A DNA stretch of 64,000 bases from Clonostachys chloroleuca. Its lineage: Eukaryota > Ascomycota > Sordariomycetes > Hypocreales > Bionectriaceae. The number at the start of each line of letters is the position of its first letter. Positions within the stretch are counted from its first letter, which is position 1. Below are positions 1 through 8,600 of the stretch, in pieces. The stretch is taken from contig JBANAY010000003.1 of assembly GCA_037952775.1 (NCBI GenBank), forward strand, positions 9,114,001-9,178,000, in the 5' to 3' direction. Made by a program: the position numbers and the translations under genes. A model generated the notes under the pieces. It had not been told where the DNA came from, did not search any database, and saw only the letters and a program-made list of their open reading frames with translations.

Positions 1-2816
1 ATTTGTGCCATAAGGGATTGCCAAAATTTAGAGGCAAAAGTCGTTCCTCTGTCTGAGATTATTTCTTCAGGTAATCCGTGGTGACTAACCACATGTCGTA
101 GGAATTGATATGCAAGATCTTCTGCGGAACTTGCTTCTTTGTATGGAATGAAATGTCCATACTTCGTGAGTCTGTCGATAACGACTAAGATACTGTCGTA
201 TTGTACTCCTGTCATAGGTTCTGTTGATAATGGTAGCTTGACAATATGGTCGAAGGATATTGATTGCCATGGTCGTTTTGGTACTGAGACTGGTTTAAGT
301 TCTCCGTATGGTTTGTGTCTTGCGGATTTAATTCGTGCGCAAGTGTCACATTCTGAAACCACAGTTTGTACGTCCTTTCGTAGACCAGGGTAATCATGAT
401 GTTGTCTTATCCTGTCGAATGTTTTCTTGACTCCTTGATGTCCTGAGAGCGGGTGCTCGTGAATTTCTTTGATGAGTGCCATTCTTGCGTCTTGCTGCAG
501 TGTTTTCATGTCTGGCATGGCTTCCATCTGTATTTTAGCGTGTGCTGTTTCTTTTAGCATGGCGCCTAAAGTTTGTTGTACTAAATGTCCTTTGTCGTTT
601 GTCGAGAACAGTTGTCCGTTGGTTTTCGGGATTATTTGTTCATACTCGGGTTTCCGGCTGAGAGCATCGGCTCGTCCGTTTTCCGATCCTTTTCGATGTA
701 TGATTTCGTAGTCGAACTTGGATAAGTATTCAGCGTAGCGTATTTGTCGTCCATTGAGTTGTTGAGTTGTGGCGAAATACTGAATATTCTTATGGTCCGT
801 GTATACCTTAACCTTATGTTGTGTTCCCAGGCAGTAGTGTTCGAATTCTTCGAATGCGCGCATGATAGCCATAAATTCCTTGTCATAGATGGGGTAGTTG
901 AGTTCTGCACCGTGTAGTTTCTTCGAGTAGAACGCTACAGGGTGTAGTCTCCCTTCGTCGTCCCTTTGGCTGACTTGTGCGCCGATCGCAAAATCTGAAG
1001 CGTCGGTTTCGAGTTCTACTTCTTTGTTTGGGTCGAACATCCGTAGTACAGGTTCATGGGTTATACAATTCTTGATGTCGTCGAATGCGTCTTGATGTTT
1101 TGAATTCCATCGAAATTCTTTTTCTTTCTTCGTTAGATCGTGCAGTGGCGCGGCGATCTTTCCGTAGTCTTTGATAAATCGTCGGTAGTAATTGGCAAAT
1201 CCGAGGAAGGCTTGTACTTCTTTGACGTTTGTTGGTTCCTCCCATTCGGAAACTGCGGCGATTTTACTTTTTTCCATTCGTATTTCGTTGGGTCGAATGG
1301 TGTGTCCTAAGAAGTTGACTTCCTTAACATGAAACTGACTTTTTTCAGGTTCTACTAGGAGATTTGCATCTTCTAGTTTCTTCAGGACCTTGTGCACATG
1401 TTCCTTGTGTGTATCTAGGTCGTCTGAGAATATTAAAATGTCGTCGAGATATACAACCACGAAGATGTCAAGATACTCCCGGAGTACTTGATTGATCATT
1501 CGTTGGAATGTTGCAGGTGCATTTGTTAGTCCGAAGGGCATAACAAGGTACTCGTATAAGCCAAACTTCGTTCTAAATGCCGTTTTCCATTCGTCTCCTT
1601 CTTTTATTCGTATCAAGTTGTAAGCTCCCTTCAGATCTAGTGCGGTGAACCACTGTTTGCCCTGTAACCGGTCTCTGAGTTCTGTAATCAGCGGTAAGGG
1701 TGTCCTGTCTTTGCGCGTGATCTTATTTAGCTGGCGATAGTCGACAACTAAACGGAGTTTACCATTCTTTTTTGGTACAAACATCACAGGATATCCTGCG
1801 GATGAAGTTGACAACCGTATGTAGCCTTTTGCTAACATATCGTCAATGTATTCGCGGAGCGTTTGCAACTGAGGTTCCGTGAGGTTGTAGAGTTTGTGGA
1901 AGGCTGGTTCTCCTCCGTCGATGATGGAGATTTCGTGATCCCATTGGCTGTGCTGTGGTAATCCGGTTTCTAGGGTTTCCTTAAATAGCTTGTCGTATTT
2001 CCGGTATTCCTTCGGGATGTGATCCAGTCTTCCCCTTTTGAGGCGTTCCTCTTCATCTTTTTGTAGTTGTTCTTTTCTTGCTTGCTTGTGCCATAGATTG
2101 AACTTGACGTCGTAGTCGTGTTTTTGTTGATTCGTCATGCGTGTCCAATCGATGAAATCTATTTCTGGGGGTCGTTCTAATTTTTGTATCTGGCCCAAGA
2201 TTCGTTTTGTTCGTCGTAATTCTTGGCGGGATAGATTTTTTGGTGTACCAGGTTGTGGTGCCGTCAAGGCTGTAACCACTGCATCCACTTGTTGTTGCGA
2301 GTCGTTGTTTTGGTTTTTTATAGTGGTGCTTTCAGTCGTTGAGGAATCGTCGTGTCCTTCTAACGTCTGACGAAATTTCGATTTCCGTTGATCCTGATAT
2401 AGGTTCGTAAGAGTGTCCCTCCACTCTATGCGGCCGGTGAACCAGTCTATCAGTGGGTTCGCATCTCGTAGCCATGGTAATCCTAATATAACGTCATAGG
2501 AATTTAATGGTACTAAGTCGTATGTGACGTCGAATTTTTTCCCTTGGATTTCGGTTATGAGGTGATCGGTCTCAGAGTCGATGATTCCGTTGTTGTACTC
2601 AAATGACGTTCCATCCGGAGTTATAATATCATAGGACTTCTTCTTTGTCCTCCATGGTAAGCGGAGTCGGTTAATCACCGCTGGTGAGATATAATTGCAT
2701 GATGCTCCACAGTCTATCCATGCTGTGAGCTGGTGTCCCTCGATCTCAATGTCTGTGACGATATTGATTGAATTTCCTCCCTCTATAGCTCCTAGGGTCT
2801 TCTGATTCAATATCAT
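1..2816 (-). CDS. pol: Pol polyprotein of element A (partial: PR-RT-RNaseH-IN)
   Basis: Open in the -1 frame relative to gag, from the frameshift site through the ATG at 2816 to the left edge, without a stop. Domains in order: aspartic protease with a DCGAS active site (Asp codon at 2714-2712; many relatives have DSG or DTG), reverse transcriptase with LPLI, MPFGLTNAPATFQ and the catalytic YLDD box (1451-1440), RNase H with ETDASDF, the HHCC zinc finger of integrase ending CDTC (near 350-340), and the integrase core with its first Asp (SFDH) and second Asp (SDRG, near 57-48). The catalytic Glu, C-terminus, chromodomain and 3' LTR lie beyond the window. Pol copies the RNA into DNA and inserts it. 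Every catalytic residue in view is intact, so the element may be active. Confidence 0.93.
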   Translation of the reverse strand, partial: MILNQKTLGAIEGGNSINIVTDIEIEGHQLTAWIDCGASCNYISPAVINRLRLPWRTKKKSYDIITPDGTSFEYNNGIIDSETDHLITEIQGKKFDVTYDLVPLNSYDVILGLPWLRDANPLIDWFTGRIEWRDTLTNLYQDQRKSKFRQTLEGHDDSSTTESTTIKNQNNDSQQQVDAVVTALTAPQPGTPKNLSRQELRRTKRILGQIQKLERPPEIDFIDWTRMTNQQKHDYDVKFNLWHKQARKEQLQKDEEERLKRGRLDHIPKEYRKYDKLFKETLETGLPQHSQWDHEISIIDGGEPAFHKLYNLTEPQLQTLREYIDDMLAKGYIRLSTSSAGYPVMFVPKKNGKLRLVVDYRQLNKITRKDRTPLPLITELRDRLQGKQWFTALDLKGAYNLIRIKEGDEWKTAFRTKFGLYEYLVMPFGLTNAPATFQRMINQVLREYLDIFVVVYLDDILIFSDDLDTHKEHVHKVLKKLEDANLLVEPEKSQFHVKEVNFLGHTIRPNEIRMEKSKIAAVSEWEEPTNVKEVQAFLGFANYYRRFIKDYGKIAAPLHDLTKKEKEFRWNSKHQDAFDDIKNCITHEPVLRMFDPNKEVELETDASDFAIGAQVSQRDDEGRLHPVAFYSKKLHGAELNYPIYDKEFMAIMRAFEEFEHYCLGTQHKVKVYTDHKNIQYFATTQQLNGRQIRYAEYLSKFDYEIIHRKGSENGRADALSRKPEYEQIIPKTNGQLFSTNDKGHLVQQTLGAMLKETAHAKIQMEAMPDMKTLQQDARMALIKEIHEHPLSGHQGVKKTFDRIRQHHDYPGLRKDVQTVVSECDTCARIKSARHKPYGELKPVSVPKRPWQSISFDHIVKLPLSTEPMTGVQYDSILVVIDRLTKYGHFIPYKEASSAEDLAYQFLRHVVSHHGLPEEIISDRGTTFASKFWQSLMAQ

Positions 2817-2820
2817 TTTA

Positions 2821-2861
2821 CCGCGCTGTAGCCCCGTTACAGACGGTTCGTGTCGTTTTTT
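2821..2861 (-). promoter_or_regulatory. -1 programmed ribosomal frameshift signal (gag/pol)
   Basis: The minus strand holds the canonical slippery heptamer A AAA AAC (2861-2855) in the gag frame, an 8-base spacer, then a stem-loop at 2846-2821 (CCG and CTGTA pair with TACAG and CGG around a 7-base loop). The gag stop codon lies in the 5' arm and loop of this stem. Slipping by -1 enters a frame that stays open through the pol ATG at 2816 to the window edge. Heptamer, spacer and stem all match the known requirements for -1 frameshifting. Confidence 0.85.
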
Positions 2862-5191
2862 GCCTGGTTGACTCGTTGTTCGAGCTGTTCTCGCTCTTCT
2901 TCGTTCTTGGGTACCCATTTCAGGATATCCGCAAGGGTTCTTGGCTCGTCTGCGTGGCCAGGGATAAATTGTTTGTATTTCCTCTTCCAATCATTTAGTT
3001 CGTTGATGATTGTGGGTATTCCATCGTCAGAGTGAGCTTTGTCCCATTCTTTTTCGTCGGTGGAGGTGATTTCCTGTTCCTCCGTGTCGCTGCTTTCTTC
3101 GCTATCCGTTGGGGATGGCGCGCCTTGTTCGCGGCGTTGTCTTATTTCTTCTTCCCACTGCTGATGCTGTTGGAGGTGTGTCTTGGCAGGGGTTGTGTCA
3201 TCGTCACCGTACTTAGCCAGTTCTAGCGCTATCGTTTTGGCTTCCAGGTGGTTCCTGCACTTCCAGTTGCGGCATCGTTCGATTCGACTGTTGCATTCAG
3301 CCGTTGCTTGATCTTCGAGGTCCTTGTTCTTGTGCCATAATTCGATTTTGGCCTTTTTGTGAACCTTGCACCTTGGTTCAGTACACAATTCTGCTGGTAG
3401 TTCGCCGTAGGTGCATTCTTCAGGGTATTCTTCCAAGTCTTCCTCAAAGATGGCATATTGTTTTGTACCCTGTCGTCGGTACGTGAATCGTTGCGTCTGT
3501 TCTGCGGTGTATTTGTCGGGTATTCTTCCGTTAGGGCATGGAAAGAAATCGTTTTTGGCCTTTTCTGTCCAATGTACTCGGCACTGATTATTGTAGCAGG
3601 TCATCCATGATTCCAGAGGGTGGTCGTGCGTCCATGTTGTCTTCATGCAGGTCGGTATTTCATATGCGCCGTTACCGAGCCGTATGGCACTGATAGTGTT
3701 GTTTCCAAAAATGACCAGTTCCTCTGATACGTCTGGATGTTGTTCCCGCATCTTCTCTTGATGATATGCGTGGAGTTCGTTGTGTTCGGCTTCGATTTCC
3801 ATCCTTGTCTGCCAGTATTGTTCTTTTTCAGTGGAGTTTCGTGGAATGACTCCGTTGGCATAGCAAAACATATATTCGTATTTGGTGGGTGGTCCAAATC
3901 CTAGGACCGGTTCCCCTCGTTCAAGCTTTTTCTTAAGCTCTTGGAAGATCTGTTGGATTTCTTCTTGTCGTTTCCTGGCCACACTGAGTTTTGCGCGTTC
4001 CTCAGGTTCCAGTACTTCTTGAAAAATGGGTGCGTCTCTTAGAGGGTACTTAGGAATCACAATAGTCGTAGGAGTTTCTTCTCGGTCGATTTTGTGCATC
4101 ATTCCCAAGACTTTGGTATCGGTTTTCCCAATTGCTCCCAATTGCTTCTTGCCATCCTTGGCAGGTTTCCAATCTTTCTTCTTGTCTTTCTTAGGTTCTG
4201 GACATTGGGGTGAAATGTGTCCAACCTTGTTGCAGTTGTAGCATTTACGTTTCTCCACAGCTCCTAGCTCCATGGGTCCTGCGTGTGTCCCAGAGGCTGT
4301 GGTGCGTTGTTGTCGTGGTCTCCCAGTGTTGGCAAAGTAGTTTGTCTTTTTGTTGCGAGTTCGCCACTGGTACTGCCGGTCATCGATCCTTATGGCCATA
4401 GTCACGTATTCGTGAATGCTTGCTGGCCGATCTTCCTTGTAGAGTTCTTTTTGCACTTCTTCTTTTAGCCTGTCGAAGTAATGAGACATGGCCTGTCCTT
4501 CGTCCCATCCAGTTTTAGCCAAAAGCTGGAGGTACCTAGTGCTGAAGGTTGTGCATGATCCTTTCTGAGAGAGCAGGTTGATTTCGTGTTCTGCCTTGCG
4601 CTTCTCGTCCTGGATTCCGAAGGTTTGCTGAAGAACTTCCACAAAGTAATCGAAGCTTGTCATGATGTTGATGGTTCGTTGATTCCCTCGTCCGCTGAGG
4701 TATTCCCTCATGACGGGTTCAAACCAGTTAAGTGCGCCTCCCTTGAGTCGTGAGTGGGCGTACGTAACTTTTCTCTCGTCTGTTCCAAGGGTAACGGGAA
4801 AGTAGTTGAAGTATACTTGAAGTTGAGTCACGAATCCTTGGAGTTGGTCTTGTGTTCCATCGAACATCTCGGGTGGTGGTGGCTTGAGCAGTTGTCCTGG
4901 CTCTCTTCCTTGAACGGCGGTTGCGGCTTGAGCCTGGAGGTTGGCGTGCATGGCGGCTTGCTGCGCCATGAGGGCTGTTGCGTTGGCCAACTCTTGGCGA
5001 GTGTCCGCAAGGTGCGCGTTGAGCTGGTTAACTTGATCTCGCAAGAGCTGTATGTCTTCAGCATGGTTGTCGTCGTCGCTGCTGTCGTCGCTGTCCTCGT
5101 CCATAGCGTCATCCTCGACGGTTGGAGCAGGTGGGTTATTGTTGGCAGCAGGAGCATGCTGTTGCTGAGTTTGAGGTACTGCGGCGGCCAT
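2837..5191 (-). CDS. gag: Gag polyprotein of element A, with long C-terminal extension
   Basis: Encodes 784 residues from the ATG at 5191; the frame is open further upstream, but only to a TTG inside the primer-binding site, so the ATG is preferred. In order: Gln/Ala-rich start, an acidic Asp/Ser run (about residues 27-42), a coiled-coil-like stretch, a retrotransposon Gag capsid domain (about 100-260), and a CCHC zinc knuckle CYNCNKVGHISPQC (317-330). Most Ty3 Gag proteins end soon after the knuckle. Here about 450 further residues follow, holding three copies of C-x4-C-x2-H (Cys 532/537 His 540; 603/608/611; 640/645/648) and a duplicated NGxIP segment. The stop at 2837-2839 lies inside the frameshift stem. 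Gag should build the virus-like particle and bind element RNA; the role of the extension is unknown. Confidence 0.9.
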   Translation of the reverse strand: MAAAVPQTQQQHAPAANNNPPAPTVEDDAMDEDSDDSSDDDNHAEDIQLLRDQVNQLNAHLADTRQELANATALMAQQAAMHANLQAQAATAVQGREPGQLLKPPPPEMFDGTQDQLQGFVTQLQVYFNYFPVTLGTDERKVTYAHSRLKGGALNWFEPVMREYLSGRGNQRTINIMTSFDYFVEVLQQTFGIQDEKRKAEHEINLLSQKGSCTTFSTRYLQLLAKTGWDEGQAMSHYFDRLKEEVQKELYKEDRPASIHEYVTMAIRIDDRQYQWRTRNKKTNYFANTGRPRQQRTTASGTHAGPMELGAVEKRKCYNCNKVGHISPQCPEPKKDKKKDWKPAKDGKKQLGAIGKTDTKVLGMMHKIDREETPTTIVIPKYPLRDAPIFQEVLEPEERAKLSVARKRQEEIQQIFQELKKKLERGEPVLGFGPPTKYEYMFCYANGVIPRNSTEKEQYWQTRMEIEAEHNELHAYHQEKMREQHPDVSEELVIFGNNTISAIRLGNGAYEIPTCMKTTWTHDHPLESWMTCYNNQCRVHWTEKAKNDFFPCPNGRIPDKYTAEQTQRFTYRRQGTKQYAIFEEDLEEYPEECTYGELPAELCTEPRCKVHKKAKIELWHKNKDLEDQATAECNSRIERCRNWKCRNHLEAKTIALELAKYGDDDTTPAKTHLQQHQQWEEEIRQRREQGAPSPTDSEESSDTEEQEITSTDEKEWDKAHSDDGIPTIINELNDWKRKYKQFIPGHADEPRTLADILKWVPKNEEEREQLEQRVNQAKNDTNRL

Positions 5192-5245
5192 GATGTCTTC
5201 TTCGTTATTGCACAGCGATTGAGACAAGGTAATCGGCTGAACAAG

Positions 5246-5255
5246 AGTTATCAAT
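5246..5255 (-). other. Self-priming primer-binding site
   Basis: Immediately inside the LTR (one base away) the minus strand reads ATTGATAACT. Its exact complement, AGTTATCAAT, lies in the same LTR at 5437-5428, just where a transcript would start downstream of the TATA box. No TGG-initial tRNA-type site is visible. This is the arrangement known from Tf1/sushi elements, where the RNA 5' end folds back and primes reverse transcription. Degraded copies keep the mutated site (18568-18577, 51956-51965, 60576-60585). Confidence 0.8.
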
Positions 5256-5472
5256 GTGTGACGGTTGGATGACTTACACTGGACGGGGGTCTAGGGTAGG
5301 TCGGGGTTAAACCAATCAGAGCGTTGTTCTGAGTGGCGCGATCAGGTTGTCTTAGGCTGTGCAATGCTAGTCACTGTCAATGTGCGAGTATTGTGGAGCT
5401 AGTAACAATAGATGCGTAGACGATGTTATTGATAACTGTCTGAAAGAGTGTTCTATCTAGTGAAATGAATGT

Positions 5473-5480
5473 GTATATAT
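5473..5480 (-). promoter_or_regulatory. TATA box of element A LTR
   Basis: TATATATA on the minus strand, 36-43 bases upstream of the self-primer sequence that should form the RNA 5' end (about 5437). The spacing fits an RNA polymerase II promoter and supports that start. Confidence 0.6.
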
Positions 5481-5496
5481 ACTAGGGTGATATGTA

Positions 5497-5559
5497 CGAT
5501 ATGGTCCATATCGTTGATGATCGACTGGCGTTATGGTTGATATGTGGGATATCAACCAT
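5497..5559. promoter_or_regulatory. Paired palindromes in U3 of element A
   Basis: Two perfect inverted repeats stand side by side: CGATATGG/CCATATCG (5497-5504, 5506-5513, one-base centre) and ATGGTTGATAT/ATATCAACCAT (5533-5543, 5549-5559, five-base centre). They share the GATATGG/CCATATC core and lie 17-80 bases upstream of the TATA box, so dimeric transcription factor sites are a reasonable guess. Confidence 0.5.
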
Positions 5560-5635
5560 ATCGTTTTGGCTGCACGTGACCACGCGTGATGACTAAGGGT
5601 GGTCCGGTTGGGTGACGCAGGGGTTGTTCGTAACA

Positions 5636-8600
5636 ATAATTTACTTATTCTAACTATTAAAAATAATACTATAGATAAGAATAGTAATAATAATAGTAAG
5701 AATAATAATAATTATACTAAAGAAATATAGCTTTTATAAAACTAGATTAACTAACTTTATATATATCTTATAATTACTTACTAGAAGTTAGCTAATATAA
5801 TAGCTATTATAATATAATAAGCTACTATATATACTAATTTCCAGACTTAAGCTATAACTACTATTTAAGGAAGAGAACTAGAATAACTATTTAAACTATT
5901 ATTATTTAAAATATTTAATAGAATCTAAAATAAACTCTAGAGATTTATAATTTAATTCTAAGTATATTTTAATTACTTTTCTATTATACTTAATACTAGT
6001 AAGAGGAAGGTTATATATATCTATTTATAACTTAAGGGAGTTATATTTAACTAGTTTAAACTTATTATAAGGGAATATCTTAATAAATAGAGAAACTAAT
6101 AAACTATTAATATTATAATAAGTTTTAATTACTTTATAAAAGTTCTTAAATAAACTTTTAGTATTTAAAATAAAAAGTATAAAGTAGAATATAAAATTAA
6201 TATACTTATATAGAAAGGATTATATTTAATCTTAAGTATTTACTATTTCTAATTACTAATTAAAACTAAATAGAATAAGAAATATATTATATCTTATTAT
6301 TTTAACTAACTTAAAAAGAAAGTTTAAGAAGAACTATATAAGAAAAATAAGCTAAAAAGTATTTATAAATATATAACTATAGCTATAAGAATTAATAACT
6401 AGTAATATTATTAGTAAATCTATAATAGGAAAATAATTTATTTTATTAATACTAGAAAACTATAATAATAGTATACTATAGCCTCTAGAATATATATAGG
6501 ACTTATAGAGCTAGGAGCTATAGAAAAATATAAATACTATAATTATAATAAGATTAAATATATTTTACTTTAATATCTAGAACCTAAGAAAGATAAAAAG
6601 AAAGATTAAAAACCTACTAAGAATAGTAAAAAGTAATTAAAAGTAATTAAGAAAATTAATATTAAAGTTTTAAAAATAATATATAAAATTAACTAAGAGG
6701 AAACTTCTATAACTATTATAATCTCTAAGTATCTTCTAAAAGATATATTTATTTTTTAAAAAGTATTAGAATCTAAAGAATATATAAAACTTAGTAAAAC
6801 TAGAAAATAATAAAAAGAAATTTATTAAATCTTCTAAAAGCTTAAGAAGAAGTTTAAATAAAAAGAATTAATTCTAGAATTTAGACTATTTACTAAATAT
6901 AAATATATATTCTATTATACTAATAGAGTTATTTTATAAAATTCTACTAAAAAGAAATAATACTAGTAAATAAAGATAGAAATTAAAGCTAAATATAATA
7001 AACTCTATATATATTATTAAAAAAAAATATAGAAATAATATCTAAATATATTAGAAGAATTAGTTATTTTTAGAAATAATATTATTAGTATTATATAGCT
7101 TAGTAATAGTATATATAAAATACTAATTTATATAGAAATAATATAAATATATAATTACTCTTTAGAATTATAAATAATCTATTATAATAATTAATACTAA
7201 GTATATTAAATAGAAAAAACTAAGAATAATTTCTTTCTATATTCTAATAGAAAAATACTTAATAAATATACTATAAAATAAATATAATAGTTTATATATT
7301 AATAATCTAGTATAAAGTAATATACTATTTTTAAAAAAGATTTAAAAAAATACTTTAAAGAATATATCTATAGTAAACTATTAGTAGAATTATATTTTAA
7401 ACTAAAATATAAAGTTTATAAGAAAGCTAAAATTAAACTATAGTATAAAAATAAGAACTTTAAAGATTAGATAATAGCTAAATATAATAGCTAAATTAAA
7501 TAATACTATAACTAGAAGTATAGAAACTATTTAAAAGCTAAAATAATAATATTAGAATTAGCTAAATATAGTAATAATAATATAAACCCTATTAAACTAT
7601 ATTTATAGTAATACTAATTATAGAAAGAAGAGATAAAGTAATACTATAAATAAAATATACTATCTCTAATAAATAGTAAAAAAAGTAGTAATATAAAGGA
7701 ATTAGAAATTATCTCTATTAATAAAAAAGAATAAAGTAAAGCTTACTCTAATAAAAGAATACTAATAATAATTAATAAACTAAATAACTAAAGAAAGAAG
7801 TTTAAAAGATATATCTCTAGTTATATAGATAAACTAAGAACCCTTATAAATATCCTAAAGTAAGTATTTAAAAATAAAGAAAAGTAAGAATAACTTAAAG
7901 AATAAGTTAATTAAATAAAAAATAATATAAACTATTTATAATAGAGCTATAATATAATAAAATAATATTAAATTAGAAAACTCTAGAAGCTATTAAGAGA
8001 GGAAATTTAATTAATATTATTATAAATATTAAGATTAAAAGATACTAGCTTATAGTATAGATAGACTATAGAGTATTATATAATTATATCTTATTAATAG
8101 TAATTAACTAACTCTATCTATTATAGAGAATAAAAAAGAAGTTCTATAATATTATAACTCTAGATAGAATATTATTTAAATATAATAATAGAATTATTAA
8201 TTCTAAAACTAATTATTTTATAATTAAAATCTAAAGAAAAGAATTTAATATTATATATAACTTAATACTATTAAATTCCTATAATATTATATTAGAATTA
8301 TTATAATTATAAAATATAAACTTATTAATAGATTAGTTTATTAGTTATATAGAGTAAAAAAATATTTTTATAAATCTATATTAGAATTAATAAAAATTAA
8401 AATTTTATTAAATATTAGAAAAATATAATAATTTCTTAATAACTAAAAATACTATTATAAAAAACTAAAATAATAATTTATAATAATAAATAAATATAGT
8501 AGTTATAATCTTAATAATATTATAATCTAATATACTAAAAAATCTATTCTACTAAGAATTATAATAAATAAAAAGAATTTTAAACTAGATATAAAAATTA

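Larger units (their letters stand above)
1..5635 (-). mobile_element. Element A: intact Ty3/Gypsy chromovirus (Tf1/sushi type), partial at left edge
   Basis: An LTR retrotransposon read on the minus strand. Seen: 5' LTR (5257-5635), primer-binding site, gag, -1 frameshift signal, then an open pol frame with protease, reverse transcriptase, RNase H and the start of integrase, cut by the window edge. Base composition is ordinary and the frames are open, unlike every related copy in the window, which is saturated with C-to-T changes. The right LTR edge abuts the gag region of degraded copy B, so A inserted into B; ATAAT at 5636-5640 is the likely target duplication, whose partner lies outside the window. 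The self-priming site and the chromodomain remains in copy B place the family in the Tf1/sushi chromoviruses (inference from known family traits). Confidence 0.93.
5257..5635 (-). repeat. 5' LTR of element A (379 bp)
   Basis: On the minus strand the LTR runs from TGTTAC at 5635 to GTCACA at 5257, giving TG...CA ends. The inner edge was set by comparison with the degraded 3' LTR of copy B, whose homology stops at the equivalent base (12588). It contains a TATA box, the predicted RNA start and two strong inverted repeats in U3. The degraded LTRs of other copies are 379-405 bp and share the R/U5 half, but their U3 differs, so A belongs to another subfamily. Confidence 0.85.

Noticed and set aside
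5192..5254. Upstream extension of gag by 21 codons
   Set aside because: It begins with TTG within the primer-binding site, not ATG; the ATG at 5191 is the better start.
4754..5272. 172-codon open frame on the plus strand
   Set aside because: Antisense shadow of gag, whose domain content is clear.
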